42,808 nucleotides of DNA from Flavobacterium sp. GTDB lineage: Bacteria > Bacteroidota > Bacteroidia > Flavobacteriales > Flavobacteriaceae. Each line of letters begins with the position of its first letter. The first letter of the stretch is position 1. Positions 7,822-16,407 of this stretch are shown piece by piece. Both the position numbers and the translations under genes were made by a program. Location of the stretch: NCBI GenBank assembly GCA_017995345.1, contig JAGOJA010000007.1, forward strand, positions 1 through 42,808, written 5' to 3'. The notes under the pieces were generated by a model that worked only from the letters and a program-made list of their open reading frames with translations, searched no databases and was not told where the DNA came from.

Positions 7822-9111
7822 ATGAAATATTACAGTTTAAACCATAACGCACCCAAAGTTTCTTTTCAAGAAGCCGTAATACAAGGATTATCCACTGATA
7901 AAGGATTGTATTTTCCGGAAAAGATTACGCCTTTACCAACTACTTTTTTTGACACAATCGAAAATTTAAGTAATGAAGAAATTGCTTTTGAAGCCATCAA
8001 ACAATTTGTGGGCGATGAAATTCCTACTGACACTTTAAAACAAATCATTGCCGAAACCTTGTGTTTTGATTTCCCTTTGGTGGAAGTGGAAAAAGGCATT
8101 TATTCCCTTGAATTGTTTCATGGCCCTACGATGGCTTTCAAGGATGTAGGCGCAAGATTTATGTCCCGTTGTTTGGGTTACTTTAATAAAGATAACAAAG
8201 ACAGCAAAAACACGGTTCTTGTAGCTACTTCTGGTGATACTGGTGGCGCAGTAGCAAGCGGTTTTCTGGGTGTACCAGGCGTTGAGGTGATTATCCTATA
8301 TCCATCCGGAAAGGTAAGCGATATTCAGGAACGACAATTGACTACTTTAGGTCAGAATATCAAAGCGCTTAAAGTAGACGGCGTTTTTGATGATTGTCAG
8401 GATATGGTAAAAAAAGCTTTTTTGGACGAAAGTCTGAAACATAAAAACTTGACTTCGGCAAATTCAATCAATATTGCACGCTGGTTGCCACAAATGTTTT
8501 ACTTCTTCTTTGCGTATAAAGCATTAAAAACACAAAATAAGCCGTTGGTTTTCTCTTGTCCAAGTGGGAATTTTGGGAATATTTGTGCCGGAATTATTGC
8601 TAAAAAAATGGGGTTGCCTATTGCACATTTTGTAGCAGCTACGAATGTGAATGATACTGTACCGAGATTTTTAGAAAATGGAATTTACGACCCAGAGCCT
8701 TCAAAAGCCACGATTTCGAATGCAATGGATGTTGGGAATCCAAGTAATTTTATCCGAATTCAGGAAATGTACCAAAATGATTTGGAGCAATTCAAAAAAG
8801 ATTTTTCTTCGTTTACTTTCTCTGATGTCGAAACTTTAGCTGCAATGAAAACCATTTTCAATACAGATGGTTATATCGCAGAACCTCATGGAGCTGTTGG
8901 TTATTTAGGATTGAAAAAAGAATTAGTAAATCATCCGAATGCTATTGGTATTTTCCTAGAAACTGCCCACCCTATTAAGTTTTTGGATACAGTTGAACCA
9001 ACCTTAAACATAAAACTTCCTATTCCTGCACAGATTAAAAGTGTTTTAGGAAAGGAAAAAGTGAGCGTAAAAATTAAAACCTACGAAGAGTTGAAAGCTT
9101 TTTTGGGATAA
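7822..9111 (+). CDS. thrC: Threonine synthase
   Basis: A PLP-dependent enzyme converting O-phosphohomoserine to threonine, the last step of the pathway. Its 429 residues match the long-form ThrC family. The N-terminal domain (MKYYSLNHNAPKVSF; QGLSTDKGLYFPE) is typical. The PLP lysine is Lys107 in HGPTMAFKDVGARF, followed by the phosphate-binding loop ATSGDTGGAVA near residues 136-146. It ends the thr operon and is followed by a strong hairpin terminator. Confidence 0.97.
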   Translation: MKYYSLNHNAPKVSFQEAVIQGLSTDKGLYFPEKITPLPTTFFDTIENLSNEEIAFEAIKQFVGDEIPTDTLKQIIAETLCFDFPLVEVEKGIYSLELFHGPTMAFKDVGARFMSRCLGYFNKDNKDSKNTVLVATSGDTGGAVASGFLGVPGVEVIILYPSGKVSDIQERQLTTLGQNIKALKVDGVFDDCQDMVKKAFLDESLKHKNLTSANSINIARWLPQMFYFFFAYKALKTQNKPLVFSCPSGNFGNICAGIIAKKMGLPIAHFVAATNVNDTVPRFLENGIYDPEPSKATISNAMDVGNPSNFIRIQEMYQNDLEQFKKDFSSFTFSDVETLAAMKTIFNTDGYIAEPHGAVGYLGLKKELVNHPNAIGIFLETAHPIKFLDTVEPTLNIKLPIPAQIKSVLGKEKVSVKIKTYEELKAFLG

Positions 9112-9129
9112 AAGGGAATAAAAAAATCA

Positions 9130-9200
9130 AACCGCTAATTCGCAAATTAAAAACCTCAAAACCCTTACAATATTTGCGAATTAGCGGTTGTTTTTTTTTC
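9130..9200 (+). terminator. Hairpin terminator of the thr operon
   Basis: An 18-nt arm (9130-9147, AACCGCTAATTCGCAAAT) is perfectly inverted at 9172-9189, then followed by G and ten T's. It is a strong intrinsic terminator for thrABC. The arms carry a CGCTAATTCGCAAAT word of a style I associate with repeated intergenic elements, so a repeat may double as the terminator. Confidence 0.85.
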
Positions 9201-9459
9201 AAAGACAAAAGCGAAATTTACTAAAATATACCATTTTAAATTTTAAATTGAGACCAATTAAGAACGACTAATAATCTAATTTTAGTCGTTTTCTTGTATC
9301 TAACTAAATCTAGTTATACAATTGGATTTTGAAACAGAAAAACCATTCCTACTCCTTTTAGACTTCAATTTTAAAGCTATAATTATGATTGATTTACAGC
9401 ACACTAAGATCATAAATTCCTTTGTAAAAAAAATAAAATTCCCGATCTGAAAATATAGC
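9201..9459. other. Intergenic region with small hairpins
   Basis: No ORF is supported. AACGACTAA (9263-9271) is inverted as TTAGTCGTT (9282-9290) and followed by TTCTTG, a weak second terminator-like hairpin on the plus strand. Just after it, TAACTA-AATC-TAGTTA forms another small hairpin near 9301-9316. Nothing else is recognised. Confidence 0.5.
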
Positions 9460-9490
9460 TTGAATAAGACTTATTTTATACCTACTTTTG
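9460..9490 (+). promoter_or_regulatory. Predicted promoter of the amidoligase-like gene
   Basis: TTG at 9460-9462 and TACTTTTG at 9483-9490 (TAnnTTTG) are 20 bp apart, a good Bacteroidota promoter. Transcription would begin near 9497, leaving an unusually long leader of about 190 nt before the gene at 9690. Confidence 0.65.
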
Positions 9491-9689
9491 CAGAATTACA
9501 GAATTGTCAGTATTCAGGGGTCTTGTACAAATAAAACAAATCTGAGCCCATTAAAAAACGAAGTCTTTTTAGCAGCTTTTTGAATCTTACCTAAAAAAAA
9601 TCAGCTAATTAAAAAATACTTCAAAAAACTACCTGATAAAGTAGCTTCCCATATCAACATAATTTATTAAAAGAAGGAGAAAAAAGTTT

Positions 9690-11114
9690 ATGACGGATCA
9701 TAGCATGAATGCTGTTAGTTTTGAAATTGAATTATTGGATAAACACAAAGATTACAGGAATCAATATAAATCAAATGATTTGTATTGGGGCGTAGGAATC
9801 GAAAATGAATGTTATTTAGAGTTTGAAAATCATCGTGCGGTGGACAAACATTTCTTGTTAACTAAAGGACTTCATGAAAAATATAGTGTCGATCATTTTA
9901 AGAATTACAAAGAAAATATATTCCAGAATTCATTGCAAAAGATATTATCCGATAAAGAGTATTATTTGCCAGTATTAATGAATTCCCATTCATTTACAAA
10001 AACAGACATCAACAATCAGCATAAGGTTTTTGACCCCATAGATAACGAACCAAATCCCGAATTTTCAGGGGAAAGTATATTTGAAATATTACAAAAACAC
10101 AATCCTTATTTTATAGACGAGCTTCAAAAAGAATTCATTTTTGACGGTGACACAATTGAATTTGTTACACAAAAATTTTACAAAACAGATATTGACTCGG
10201 CTATTACTGAACTAGCCACAATAAAACAAGGTTTCATAAAGAATTTGCAAAGTGCGTTTCACAAAGAGAAAATCTTTACGGAATACGGTTCCATAAAAAT
10301 ATGTTCTGAAAACCATCCTTTTGCCATATTTATTTCAAACAACACTAATTATTCTGTTTTTAATAATATGACCTATCATTTTAATTTAACGATTCCTACG
10401 GAGTTAAATAAAGATGGTGAAATTAAAGATAAAATAGATTTTATAAAAAAACACCAGAGGGCTATTCGATTATTTCAATGGTTGAGCCCCTTGTTTATGA
10501 TAAAATTTGGTTCGTCAGATTATTTATCGCACAATGATAGCAGTGTCAACTTAACCAAAGCATCACAGCGATGTGCCATGTCAAGATACATTGGGGTAGG
10601 TACTTATGACACTAATGTGATGAAAACTGGGAAAATTGTCCAGATGAATTTTGACGAACATCCCATGCACGAGAATCCGCTGTGGTGGGTAAACCGCTAT
10701 TCTAAAATATCAGATTATGAAAAAATTGATAAAATTGGACTGGACATCAATTTCCACAAGCATAAAAATCACGGAATCGAGTTTAGAATGTTTGATTATT
10801 TTGACGAAAAACACCTTCAGGAGGTTTTAAATTTCCTTGTTTTTATTATGGATCATGCTTTATTAAACGCCATTGAAAATCCAATTTGCGATTTGGAATG
10901 GAATAACCTTGTTTATGAATCCATTATACACGGCAAAGAAACTGTTGTTCCACAAGATTATATCACTGTTTTAGAAAAAATTTTAGCTATGAAAATAGCA
11001 TCAAATGATCCTATAGCAATCTACAATAAAATTTATGCTAACTTACAAGATAAGTATTATGAAAATGGTTTTTGTAGTTCATTACTAATCAAAAAAAATG
11101 CAGTCACACACTAA
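9690..11114 (+). CDS. Amidoligase / glutamate-cysteine-ligase-like carboxylate-amine ligase
   Basis: A soluble 474-residue protein of no assigned pathway. Motifs resemble the glutamine-synthetase-fold COOH-NH2 ligases (GCS and amidoligase group): GIENECYLEFE at 36-46, DTIEFV near 154, YHFNLTIP at 229-236, SQRCAMSRYIGVGT near 292-305 and HGIEFRMFDYF at 361-371, where GIExE, the histidine strand and IEFR would be metal and ATP ligands. Such enzymes join an amine to a carboxylate using ATP; the substrate is unknown. It is a single-gene unit with its own promoter, a long 5' leader and a strong terminator. It is preceded by AAGGAG about 10 nt before ATG, unusual for this phylum. A second Met lies 5 codons in. 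Family assignment is by motif only. Confidence 0.6.
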   Translation: MTDHSMNAVSFEIELLDKHKDYRNQYKSNDLYWGVGIENECYLEFENHRAVDKHFLLTKGLHEKYSVDHFKNYKENIFQNSLQKILSDKEYYLPVLMNSHSFTKTDINNQHKVFDPIDNEPNPEFSGESIFEILQKHNPYFIDELQKEFIFDGDTIEFVTQKFYKTDIDSAITELATIKQGFIKNLQSAFHKEKIFTEYGSIKICSENHPFAIFISNNTNYSVFNNMTYHFNLTIPTELNKDGEIKDKIDFIKKHQRAIRLFQWLSPLFMIKFGSSDYLSHNDSSVNLTKASQRCAMSRYIGVGTYDTNVMKTGKIVQMNFDEHPMHENPLWWVNRYSKISDYEKIDKIGLDINFHKHKNHGIEFRMFDYFDEKHLQEVLNFLVFIMDHALLNAIENPICDLEWNNLVYESIIHGKETVVPQDYITVLEKILAMKIASNDPIAIYNKIYANLQDKYYENGFCSSLLIKKNAVTH

Positions 11115-11137
11115 ATAAATAGGGTTTTTAAAACTGA

Positions 11138-11177
11138 AAAAGACTTCTCAACGGATAATCCTCGAGAAGTCTTTTTT
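11138..11177 (+). terminator. Bidirectional hairpin terminator between convergent genes
   Basis: AAAAGACTTCTC (11138-11149) pairs perfectly with GAGAAGTCTTTT (11164-11175), with T's after it and A's before it. It serves the plus-strand ligase gene and the minus-strand SH3 gene, which end on either side. Confidence 0.88.
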
Positions 11178-11193
11178 AATTTTACGTTTTTTA

Positions 11194-12102
11194 TTAATCG
11201 TGATAATAAAAAATCGCTGCCGAATATCCTTTTTCAGGGTCTTTATTCGCCCACCAATCCCTTCTTTGCTCCGAAAAATAATTATAATTGTCGTAACCCG
11301 CTTGAGATTGAAGAGGATAAATGACCTTTCCGTTTTCGCGATAGGCTTTCTCACTTTCGGTTTCAGGAACAACCACGACAATATGACCTGATTTGTTGAG
11401 TATAAATCGTTTGGCAGAAATAATTCCTACTCCACCATTTCTATTGACTTTTTGTTGCAATTCGTCAACATTATTTATTTGTTGCCATCCAAATTTACTT
11501 GATGATTCTAAAAACCAATCATACAAATAATTAGAATAATAAGGCCTTACTGTTTCATCAAAAACTAAGGGCACTTCGTATCCTTTTTCTAGATCCTCGA
11601 TTGCTTTATCTGTCCATCGTAATCTAGGAATATACACTTTGGTAAAAAAACAATAGTCAAACGTGTATATGTTACAATACGTGTCGGCTTCATCTTTCTG
11701 GTACCTAAAACTATTGGAAACATCCAAAGTGTCAATTATTTTTCTAATAGATGCTAATTTTGACTCCACACTCGTTACATCTCTAAAAGGAATAGTAGTA
11801 TTGCCAATAGGCTTATAGGTCTCTTCTTTAGAATCTAAACTTGATTTTATATTGGGTTCAAAATTTGGAATTTCAATTTCTGAATTTTTCTCTATGGTTT
11901 CGTCAACGAGTTCTAAATCTTTAGCACAAACAAAACCTTCTTTATCCGTATTTAAAAGCTTTACTTTCCACCATTCTGATTGGGTTTTATCTATTAATTT
12001 AACGGTGTGTCTGAAAGGAATATCCGCTAAAATGGTGGAATTATCCATCATCGGCGGCACATCTCTTAGATTTAATGACGGAGTAGCGACTCTATATTTC
12101 AT
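11194..12102 (-). CDS. SH3b-domain protein with C-terminal Cys/His hydrolase-like domain
   Basis: I choose the ATG at 12102 (MKYRVATPSLNLRDVPP, 302 aa); a TTG three codons upstream is less likely. The first 65 residues are a bacterial SH3 domain (TPSLNLRDVPP, then WWKVKLLNTDKEGFVCAKDLEL). After a linker the C-terminal part has CNIYTFD (Cys143), then GGVGIISAKRF and SGHIVVVVPE (His240, Glu247). That spacing is like NlpC/P60 or CHAP-type cysteine amidases that cut peptidoglycan. No signal peptide or membrane segment is seen, so a secreted role would need another route; an effector or phage-derived lysin is possible. The SH3 fold is fairly sure, the enzymatic role is inference. Confidence 0.6.
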   Translation of the reverse strand: MKYRVATPSLNLRDVPPMMDNSTILADIPFRHTVKLIDKTQSEWWKVKLLNTDKEGFVCAKDLELVDETIEKNSEIEIPNFEPNIKSSLDSKEETYKPIGNTTIPFRDVTSVESKLASIRKIIDTLDVSNSFRYQKDEADTYCNIYTFDYCFFTKVYIPRLRWTDKAIEDLEKGYEVPLVFDETVRPYYSNYLYDWFLESSSKFGWQQINNVDELQQKVNRNGGVGIISAKRFILNKSGHIVVVVPETESEKAYRENGKVIYPLQSQAGYDNYNYFSEQRRDWWANKDPEKGYSAAIFYYHD

Positions 12103-12107
12103 ACTAA

Positions 12108-12300
12108 TCAATTAATTATAAATGATTCTAGAGCCAAAATACTAAAAACAACCAAGAAAGCACCATAGAAAACCATTATTTTAAGATTTTTTTTAGAACT
12201 AATTCTAAAAATCAATAGTGCCAAACAGCAATAATTACTCCTAAAAAGCTGAAGAAAAAGGCAGTATTTATATCCAAACTTTGAAAAATTGAATGTGATT
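12108..12300 (-). pseudogene. Possible frameshifted small membrane protein
   Basis: Just upstream of the SH3 gene, two overlapping minus-strand frames each carry one hydrophobic segment: INTAFFFSFLGVIIAVWHY in one, and LIFRISSKKNLKIMVF followed by YGAFLVVFSILALESF in the next, ending in a TGA at 12110-12108 that runs into the SH3 gene. Joined by one indel they would make a short two-helix membrane protein. No start codon is clear. It may be a relic or chance in AT-rich DNA. Confidence 0.3.
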
Positions 12301-12324
12301 AAGCTATCGATTTTACAAAATACA

Positions 12325-12358
12325 AACCAACTAAAAAGGGCTCACTAGTTGGTTTTTT
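12325..12358 (+). terminator. Orphan terminator-like hairpin
   Basis: AACCAACTA (12325-12333) pairs with TAGTTGGTT (12346-12354), followed by more T's: a classic plus-strand intrinsic terminator. No plus-strand gene is recognised just upstream; the nearest plus gene ends at 11114 and has its own terminator. The flanking region 12359-12584 holds no supported gene, only a long-range AT-rich inverted pair (AAAACAAGTT near 12460 and AACTTGTTTT near 12536). Confidence 0.55.
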
Positions 12359-12584
12359 CGTAGAATAATTAAGCACAATATCAAATCGTGCATAGTTGAG
12401 ATTTCTTCTATTTTAAATTAGTTTTCTGTAAGGTAAAGCATTATTATTGTTAAATCTAAAAACAAGTTACAATGTATAGCCTAAATATACAGTCGTATAT
12501 GCGCTGTTCTGTTGTGAGAATACAAAAGTTACACAAACTTGTTTTTTACCCAAACCACTCCTAATTCTTCACTAAAAAACTCTT

Positions 12585-13124
12585 TTACAACTTATTAAAC
12601 TTGAACTTCTGTCCGCCAATGGATGCCTCGTACATAAGCCCGCCTTTCTGCATGGTGAACACCATCACGCCATCCGCATATTTTACATTTGCTGAAGCGC
12701 CTTCGGTTACAGCTACTGCTGAAGCTTGTGCGGAAAACTCAAATCGGCTCTCTTTAAAACGGTCCATTTCGTTTTTAGACTCAAAAAATATTACCTCCCG
12801 ATATGCTTGTCCACCAGCCTGAAAACCTATACTTACTTGCGACAACTTGGCCATACCCACCATCTTCTTATTTTCGTAAACCACCCCGTTGCCCGCTGCT
12901 CCTCCAATACCGAAACCTCCTTTGCCAACATTAGGAAAGATGACATAACCATGTGCGTTTTCAAAAAGCGCTTTCATCAACCGGTCACTTTTAATGAATT
13001 CCGTCTTTGCTGTATGACTATCAGCAATAATTTTATTTTTTTTAGCAGCCGATTGCCCAAATACAGGCGCTATGCTAAGCACACATATTAGCATTAATAC
13101 CCAAATACTATTTAAATTTTTCAT
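12585..13124 (-). CDS. SYLF-domain (YSC84-like) lipid-binding protein
   Basis: A 179-residue exported protein. Residues 1-23 form a signal peptide (IWVLMLICVLSIAPVFGQ). The rest matches the SYLF family: GYVIFPNVGKGGFGIGGAAG near residues 59-78, then GNGVVYE, SIGFQAGGQAYREVIFF and a C-terminal GGLMYEASIGGQKF. SYLF proteins bind lipids or membranes; in bacteria their role is mostly unknown, presumably periplasmic. It is monocistronic, with a good minus-strand promoter 38 bp upstream. Confidence 0.85.
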   Translation of the reverse strand: MKNLNSIWVLMLICVLSIAPVFGQSAAKKNKIIADSHTAKTEFIKSDRLMKALFENAHGYVIFPNVGKGGFGIGGAAGNGVVYENKKMVGMAKLSQVSIGFQAGGQAYREVIFFESKNEMDRFKESRFEFSAQASAVAVTEGASANVKYADGVMVFTMQKGGLMYEASIGGQKFKFNKL

Positions 13125-13161
13125 AGCTATCGTTATTAAGTTATTGTATAATTTGTTTACT

Positions 13162-13194
13162 CAAAAATAAAAAAATCTTATTTAAGATCACAAA
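13162..13194 (-). promoter_or_regulatory. Predicted promoter of the SYLF gene
   Basis: On the minus strand TTTG (13194-13191) precedes TATTTTTG (13169-13162) with a 21 bp spacer, close to the Bacteroidota consensus. The predicted leader to the ATG at 13124 is about 30 nt. Confidence 0.65.
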
Positions 13195-13440
13195 ATAATA
13201 CTGATTATCAATCATATAACAGACTAACATATTGAAAAAAGAAGCGATTAGCCTACCTTCTTAAAATAAGATCTATTTAAAAAAAAAATCAGGGATTCTA
13301 TAATCGTATAAAAATACAGTCCCGAATTACGCCGATTTACACTAATTAAGTAATGTAATTCTCGGGTAAAATGTGTTCTGAATTTTTATTTTAATGCGTT
13401 AACAATCTGCCTTGAAATGTTATTGTGTTATCCTTTTTTC

Positions 13441-13448
13441 TACCTTTG
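13441..13448 (+). promoter_or_regulatory. -7 promoter box (TACCTTTG) that sets the GNAT start
   Basis: TACCTTTG matches TAnnTTTG; transcription would start near 13455. This rules out the in-frame TTG at 13425 as start codon and supports the ATG at 13473. Confidence 0.55.
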
Positions 13449-13472
13449 AAAAACATAAAAAGACTAGTGCGC

Positions 13473-13982
13473 ATGATTACAAAAGCAACAATTGAAGACG
13501 TCTCTGCATTAAATACATTAATCAATTCAGCCTATCGCGGTGAATCTTCTAAAAAAGGATGGACTACAGAAGCCAACATATTGGAAGGACTCCGCACTAC
13601 TGAACAAGAGCTGACAGAATCGATTCAAAACCCAAGAAACACTATTTTCAAATTTACAGAAAACAACCAGATTATAGGTTGTGTGCTGTTGATCGAAAAA
13701 GAACAGCAACTGTATTTAGGAATGCTGACGGTTGCGCCAGAGTTACAAAATAGTGGTATTGGAAAAAAACTATTACAAAAGGCAGAAATTTATGCTCTAG
13801 CCTTAAGATTATCTAAAATTGTAATGACTGTAATTTCCGTTCGGGAAGAATTGATTGCATGGTACAAACGTAACGGTTATGCAGATACTGGAGCAAGAGA
13901 GCCCTTTCCGGCTAGCGATGTTCATATTCCAATTGCGGAACTTCCCTTAGAATTTGTTGTTTTAAAAAAAAGGATTGGATAG
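13473..13982 (+). CDS. GNAT family N-acetyltransferase
   Basis: A 169-residue acetyl-CoA-dependent acyltransferase of unknown substrate, starting MITKATIEDVSALNTLINSAYRG at the ATG after the promoter. The core GNAT strand and acetyl-CoA loop are clear: LYLGMLTVAPELQNSGIGKKLL (motif A, Q/RxxGxGxxL type), followed by the AEIYALALRLSKIVMTV helix and WYKRNGYADTG (motif B). The family includes antibiotic, protein and small-molecule acetyltransferases; context gives no clue, as the neighbour is a broken flavoprotein. Confidence 0.85.
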   Translation: MITKATIEDVSALNTLINSAYRGESSKKGWTTEANILEGLRTTEQELTESIQNPRNTIFKFTENNQIIGCVLLIEKEQQLYLGMLTVAPELQNSGIGKKLLQKAEIYALALRLSKIVMTVISVREELIAWYKRNGYADTGAREPFPASDVHIPIAELPLEFVVLKKRIG

Positions 13983-14069
13983 CCTTTTTTTTGAAAAACC
14001 TCAAGTACAGACCATAATATAAAAACCAATATCAGGAATTGTAGTTAAAACAAAACCTATTTTTGTAGG

Positions 14070-15258
14070 GTGAAAAAATCAGTTTCAATTATTGGAGGAG
14101 GACCCGCAGCACTTATACTCGCCGCTTTTTTTTGGATTGTAAAAAATTTAAGGTTACTGTCTATGAAAAAAATAAAACACTGTGAAGAAAATTTCTGGTG
14201 GCCGGAAAAGGAGGATTTAACCTCACCCATTCGGAACCCATTACTCAATTAATCGCACGCTATATACCGGTCCATTTTCTAGAAAAAGCACTCCTTGATT
14301 TTGACAACAACAATTTTCGTAAATGGATAAATTCCATTGGTATTCCAACCTACATTGGCAGTAGCAAAAGAGTATATCCAAAAATTGGCATCAAGCCGAT
14401 TGTGGTGCTCCATACAATTTTGGGTCTTCTAACTAAACAGGATGTTGCCGTTCAATACCAATACACTTGGACAGGCTGGTCAGGCAACGACAATCTTGTT
14501 TTTAATACGGATACAGAAATAAAATCCGACTACATTATATTTTCCATGGGTGGCGGAAGCTGGAAAGTCACTGGTTCTGATGGTAGTTGTCTGGATTTAT
14601 TTGCAAGAGAAAGCATTCCTGTTATTCCGTTTCAACCCTCGAATTGTGCGTATCGCGTGAACTGGCCTGAAGATTTTATCTTGGAACACGAAGGCAGTCC
14701 GCTAAAAAATATAGCAATAAGCTGTTTTCATAAAAAGCAAAAAGGCGAAGTTGTAATTACACGTTTCGGTTTAGAAGGAAATGCCATTTATGCCCTTAGT
14801 CCGCAAATTAGAAAAGAATTGAAGAGCCAACAAAAGGCTACTATATTTCTGGAGTTAAAACCAACGTTGCAAAATGATGCTTTGCTTCAAAAGATAAAAG
14901 AATGTACCTTAAAAAAAACGAGCGAAACATTACAAAAAGAGCTCAAATTGAGTCCTGCACAGATTGGACTTTTGAAAAAATACCTTTCAAAAGAAACCTA
15001 TTTGAATCCAGAATTATTAGCACAAAACATTAAAAATCTGGGTATAAAAATCACTGGTTTTGGACTATTGAACGATGCAATATCTACAATAGGTGGTGTT
15101 CAGCTCCATGCTGTAGATGAAAATTTTCAACTAAAAAACAAAAAACATCATTATTGTATTGGCGAAATGCTGGACTGGGATGCACCCACGAGACTATCTT
15201 CTTCAAGCCTGCTTTAGCATGGGCGTGCATCTTGCGCGTCACCTGAATAGCATTCCTT
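14070..15258 (+). pseudogene. Broken HI0933/TIGR03862-type NAD(P)/FAD-dependent flavoprotein
   Basis: The intact family is about 390-410 aa and begins with a Rossmann FAD site. Here the GTG at 14070 opens the FAD loop SVSIIGGGPAALILAAF, but a run of eight T's (14126-14133) shifts the frame. The downstream frame (reading LDCKKFKVTVYEKNKTL) then meets an in-frame TGA at 14183-14185. After it comes KFLVAGKGGFNLTHSEP, a family hallmark, and the long central part with GGGSWKVTGSDGS. Near 15190 the frame shifts again: the usual end DYLLQACFSMGVHLARHLN is found in another frame, stopping at about 15258. Three independent lesions make a functional product unlikely. Homopolymer sequencing error could explain the first, not all three. 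Confidence 0.85.
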
Positions 15259-15426
15259 AAATTATAATTCTATGTTGACTCTAAAAAGGTGTTTTATTGG
15301 TTTCCTATATTCGTTTAAAACGATACATTCTAGTAGACTTAGCTTTTGCAACTATTTTTCGTTTGTAACCATAATAGGTTAAAGTGAATTGTGAAAATAA
15401 TTGTTTTTTTGTTGAAAACACATTTT

Positions 15427-16404
15427 TTATTTTTTAAGAACATTTTTTTGTGCCTCTTTATCTTTCTTTTTAAAGTATCCTTTCAATAAAAAATTATGTC
15501 GGACTGCTTCGAGATCTTCATTTAATTTTTGAGAACTACTTTCTAAATTCTGAATTGTTTTTTTTAAACTAGCACCCGCTTCTTCATCGTGCAATAAAAC
15601 ACCAACAGTAGTTTTTGGATTGTTCCCTGCTTCTTTGAGACTTGTCACTAACGAATTAGCCGTTTCAGTCATTTGGTGCAATTGTAAAGCCGATTTTTTT
15701 ATCGAGTTAAAAACAATTGTATCTGTAGCTAATTCATTGGCAAGAGTTCCTTTTTTATTAAGTTTTTGACTGAATTTATTTAGTGAACTGATGAGTTCTT
15801 TTGCTTTTTCAGAAGCATTTGTAAGTGATGCTGTAGCCAAATTGATGTTGTTGTATAAAGAGTCATCATTTAGTAATTTGCCAATGGTTCCTTCTTTTGT
15901 AGTCATTTTTTTGCTGATTGCTTTAAAATCAGTGGTAATTGCCAAAATATTTTCATTATTTTTCTGTAAGGTATTCAGAATATTTTCTGTAGAAAGTGAT
16001 TTTTCAACGGATAAAGTATCGCCTTCCTGTATAGCAGCATATTTTGTGGTACCGCCATAAATAACAATGACTTTATTTCCAATAAGTCCGTCAGTGCTTA
16101 TTTTGACTTTGGCATCTTTACTGATGTATTTTTGTACTTTTTTTTCAACTTTCAAATTTACTAAAACATGTGTTTTATCATTGATAGTAATATCGTCGAC
16201 TGTTCCTGTTTTTACACCTGAAAACCAAACATTATCTCCTTTTTGTAAACCATTTACATTATCAAATAAGGAAACTAATTTTATTTTGTTTTTAAAAGTT
16301 TCATGCAGATTGCCTACCATAAGAATTCCCAAGATCAAGAAAACTAATCCTAAGAATATAAAAAAACCTACAATTATGGCGTGTTTATTTGGTGATTCGT
16401 TCAT
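15427..16404 (-). CDS. mlaD: MlaD family (MCE domain) lipid-transport substrate-binding protein
   Basis: A 325-residue membrane-anchored periplasmic protein. A single N-terminal helix (AIIVGFFIFLGLVFLILGILMV) is followed by the MCE domain (KLVSLFDNVNGLQKGDNVWFSGVKTGTVDDI, residues about 42-72; later IGNKVIVIYGG). A long, mostly helical C-terminal tail follows. In the Mla system MCE proteins ferry phospholipids between the inner and outer membranes. It is the third gene of mlaE-mlaF-mlaD, 3 bp after mlaF. The permease gene of this operon carries a stop codon, so the system may be crippled. Confidence 0.88.
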   Translation of the reverse strand: MNESPNKHAIIVGFFIFLGLVFLILGILMVGNLHETFKNKIKLVSLFDNVNGLQKGDNVWFSGVKTGTVDDITINDKTHVLVNLKVEKKVQKYISKDAKVKISTDGLIGNKVIVIYGGTTKYAAIQEGDTLSVEKSLSTENILNTLQKNNENILAITTDFKAISKKMTTKEGTIGKLLNDDSLYNNINLATASLTNASEKAKELISSLNKFSQKLNKKGTLANELATDTIVFNSIKKSALQLHQMTETANSLVTSLKEAGNNPKTTVGVLLHDEEAGASLKKTIQNLESSSQKLNEDLEAVRHNFLLKGYFKKKDKEAQKNVLKK

Positions 16405-16407
16405 AAT

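Larger units (their letters stand above)
13125..13472. other. Intergenic region between divergent SYLF and GNAT genes
   Basis: It holds the minus-strand promoter at 13162-13194 and the plus-strand -7 box at 13441-13448. ATCTT/AAGAT forms a small hairpin near 13174-13187. No further gene or structured element is supported. Confidence 0.55.

Noticed and set aside
9497..9689. Possible riboswitch in the long leader of the amidoligase-like gene
   Set aside because: No known riboswitch consensus (SAM-II, preQ1, glycine, cobalamin) could be recognised by eye and no strong stem was found; left only as a long leader.
12726..13091. 121-codon plus-strand ORF opposite the SYLF gene
   Set aside because: It is antisense to a clear family member; no homologous pattern of its own.
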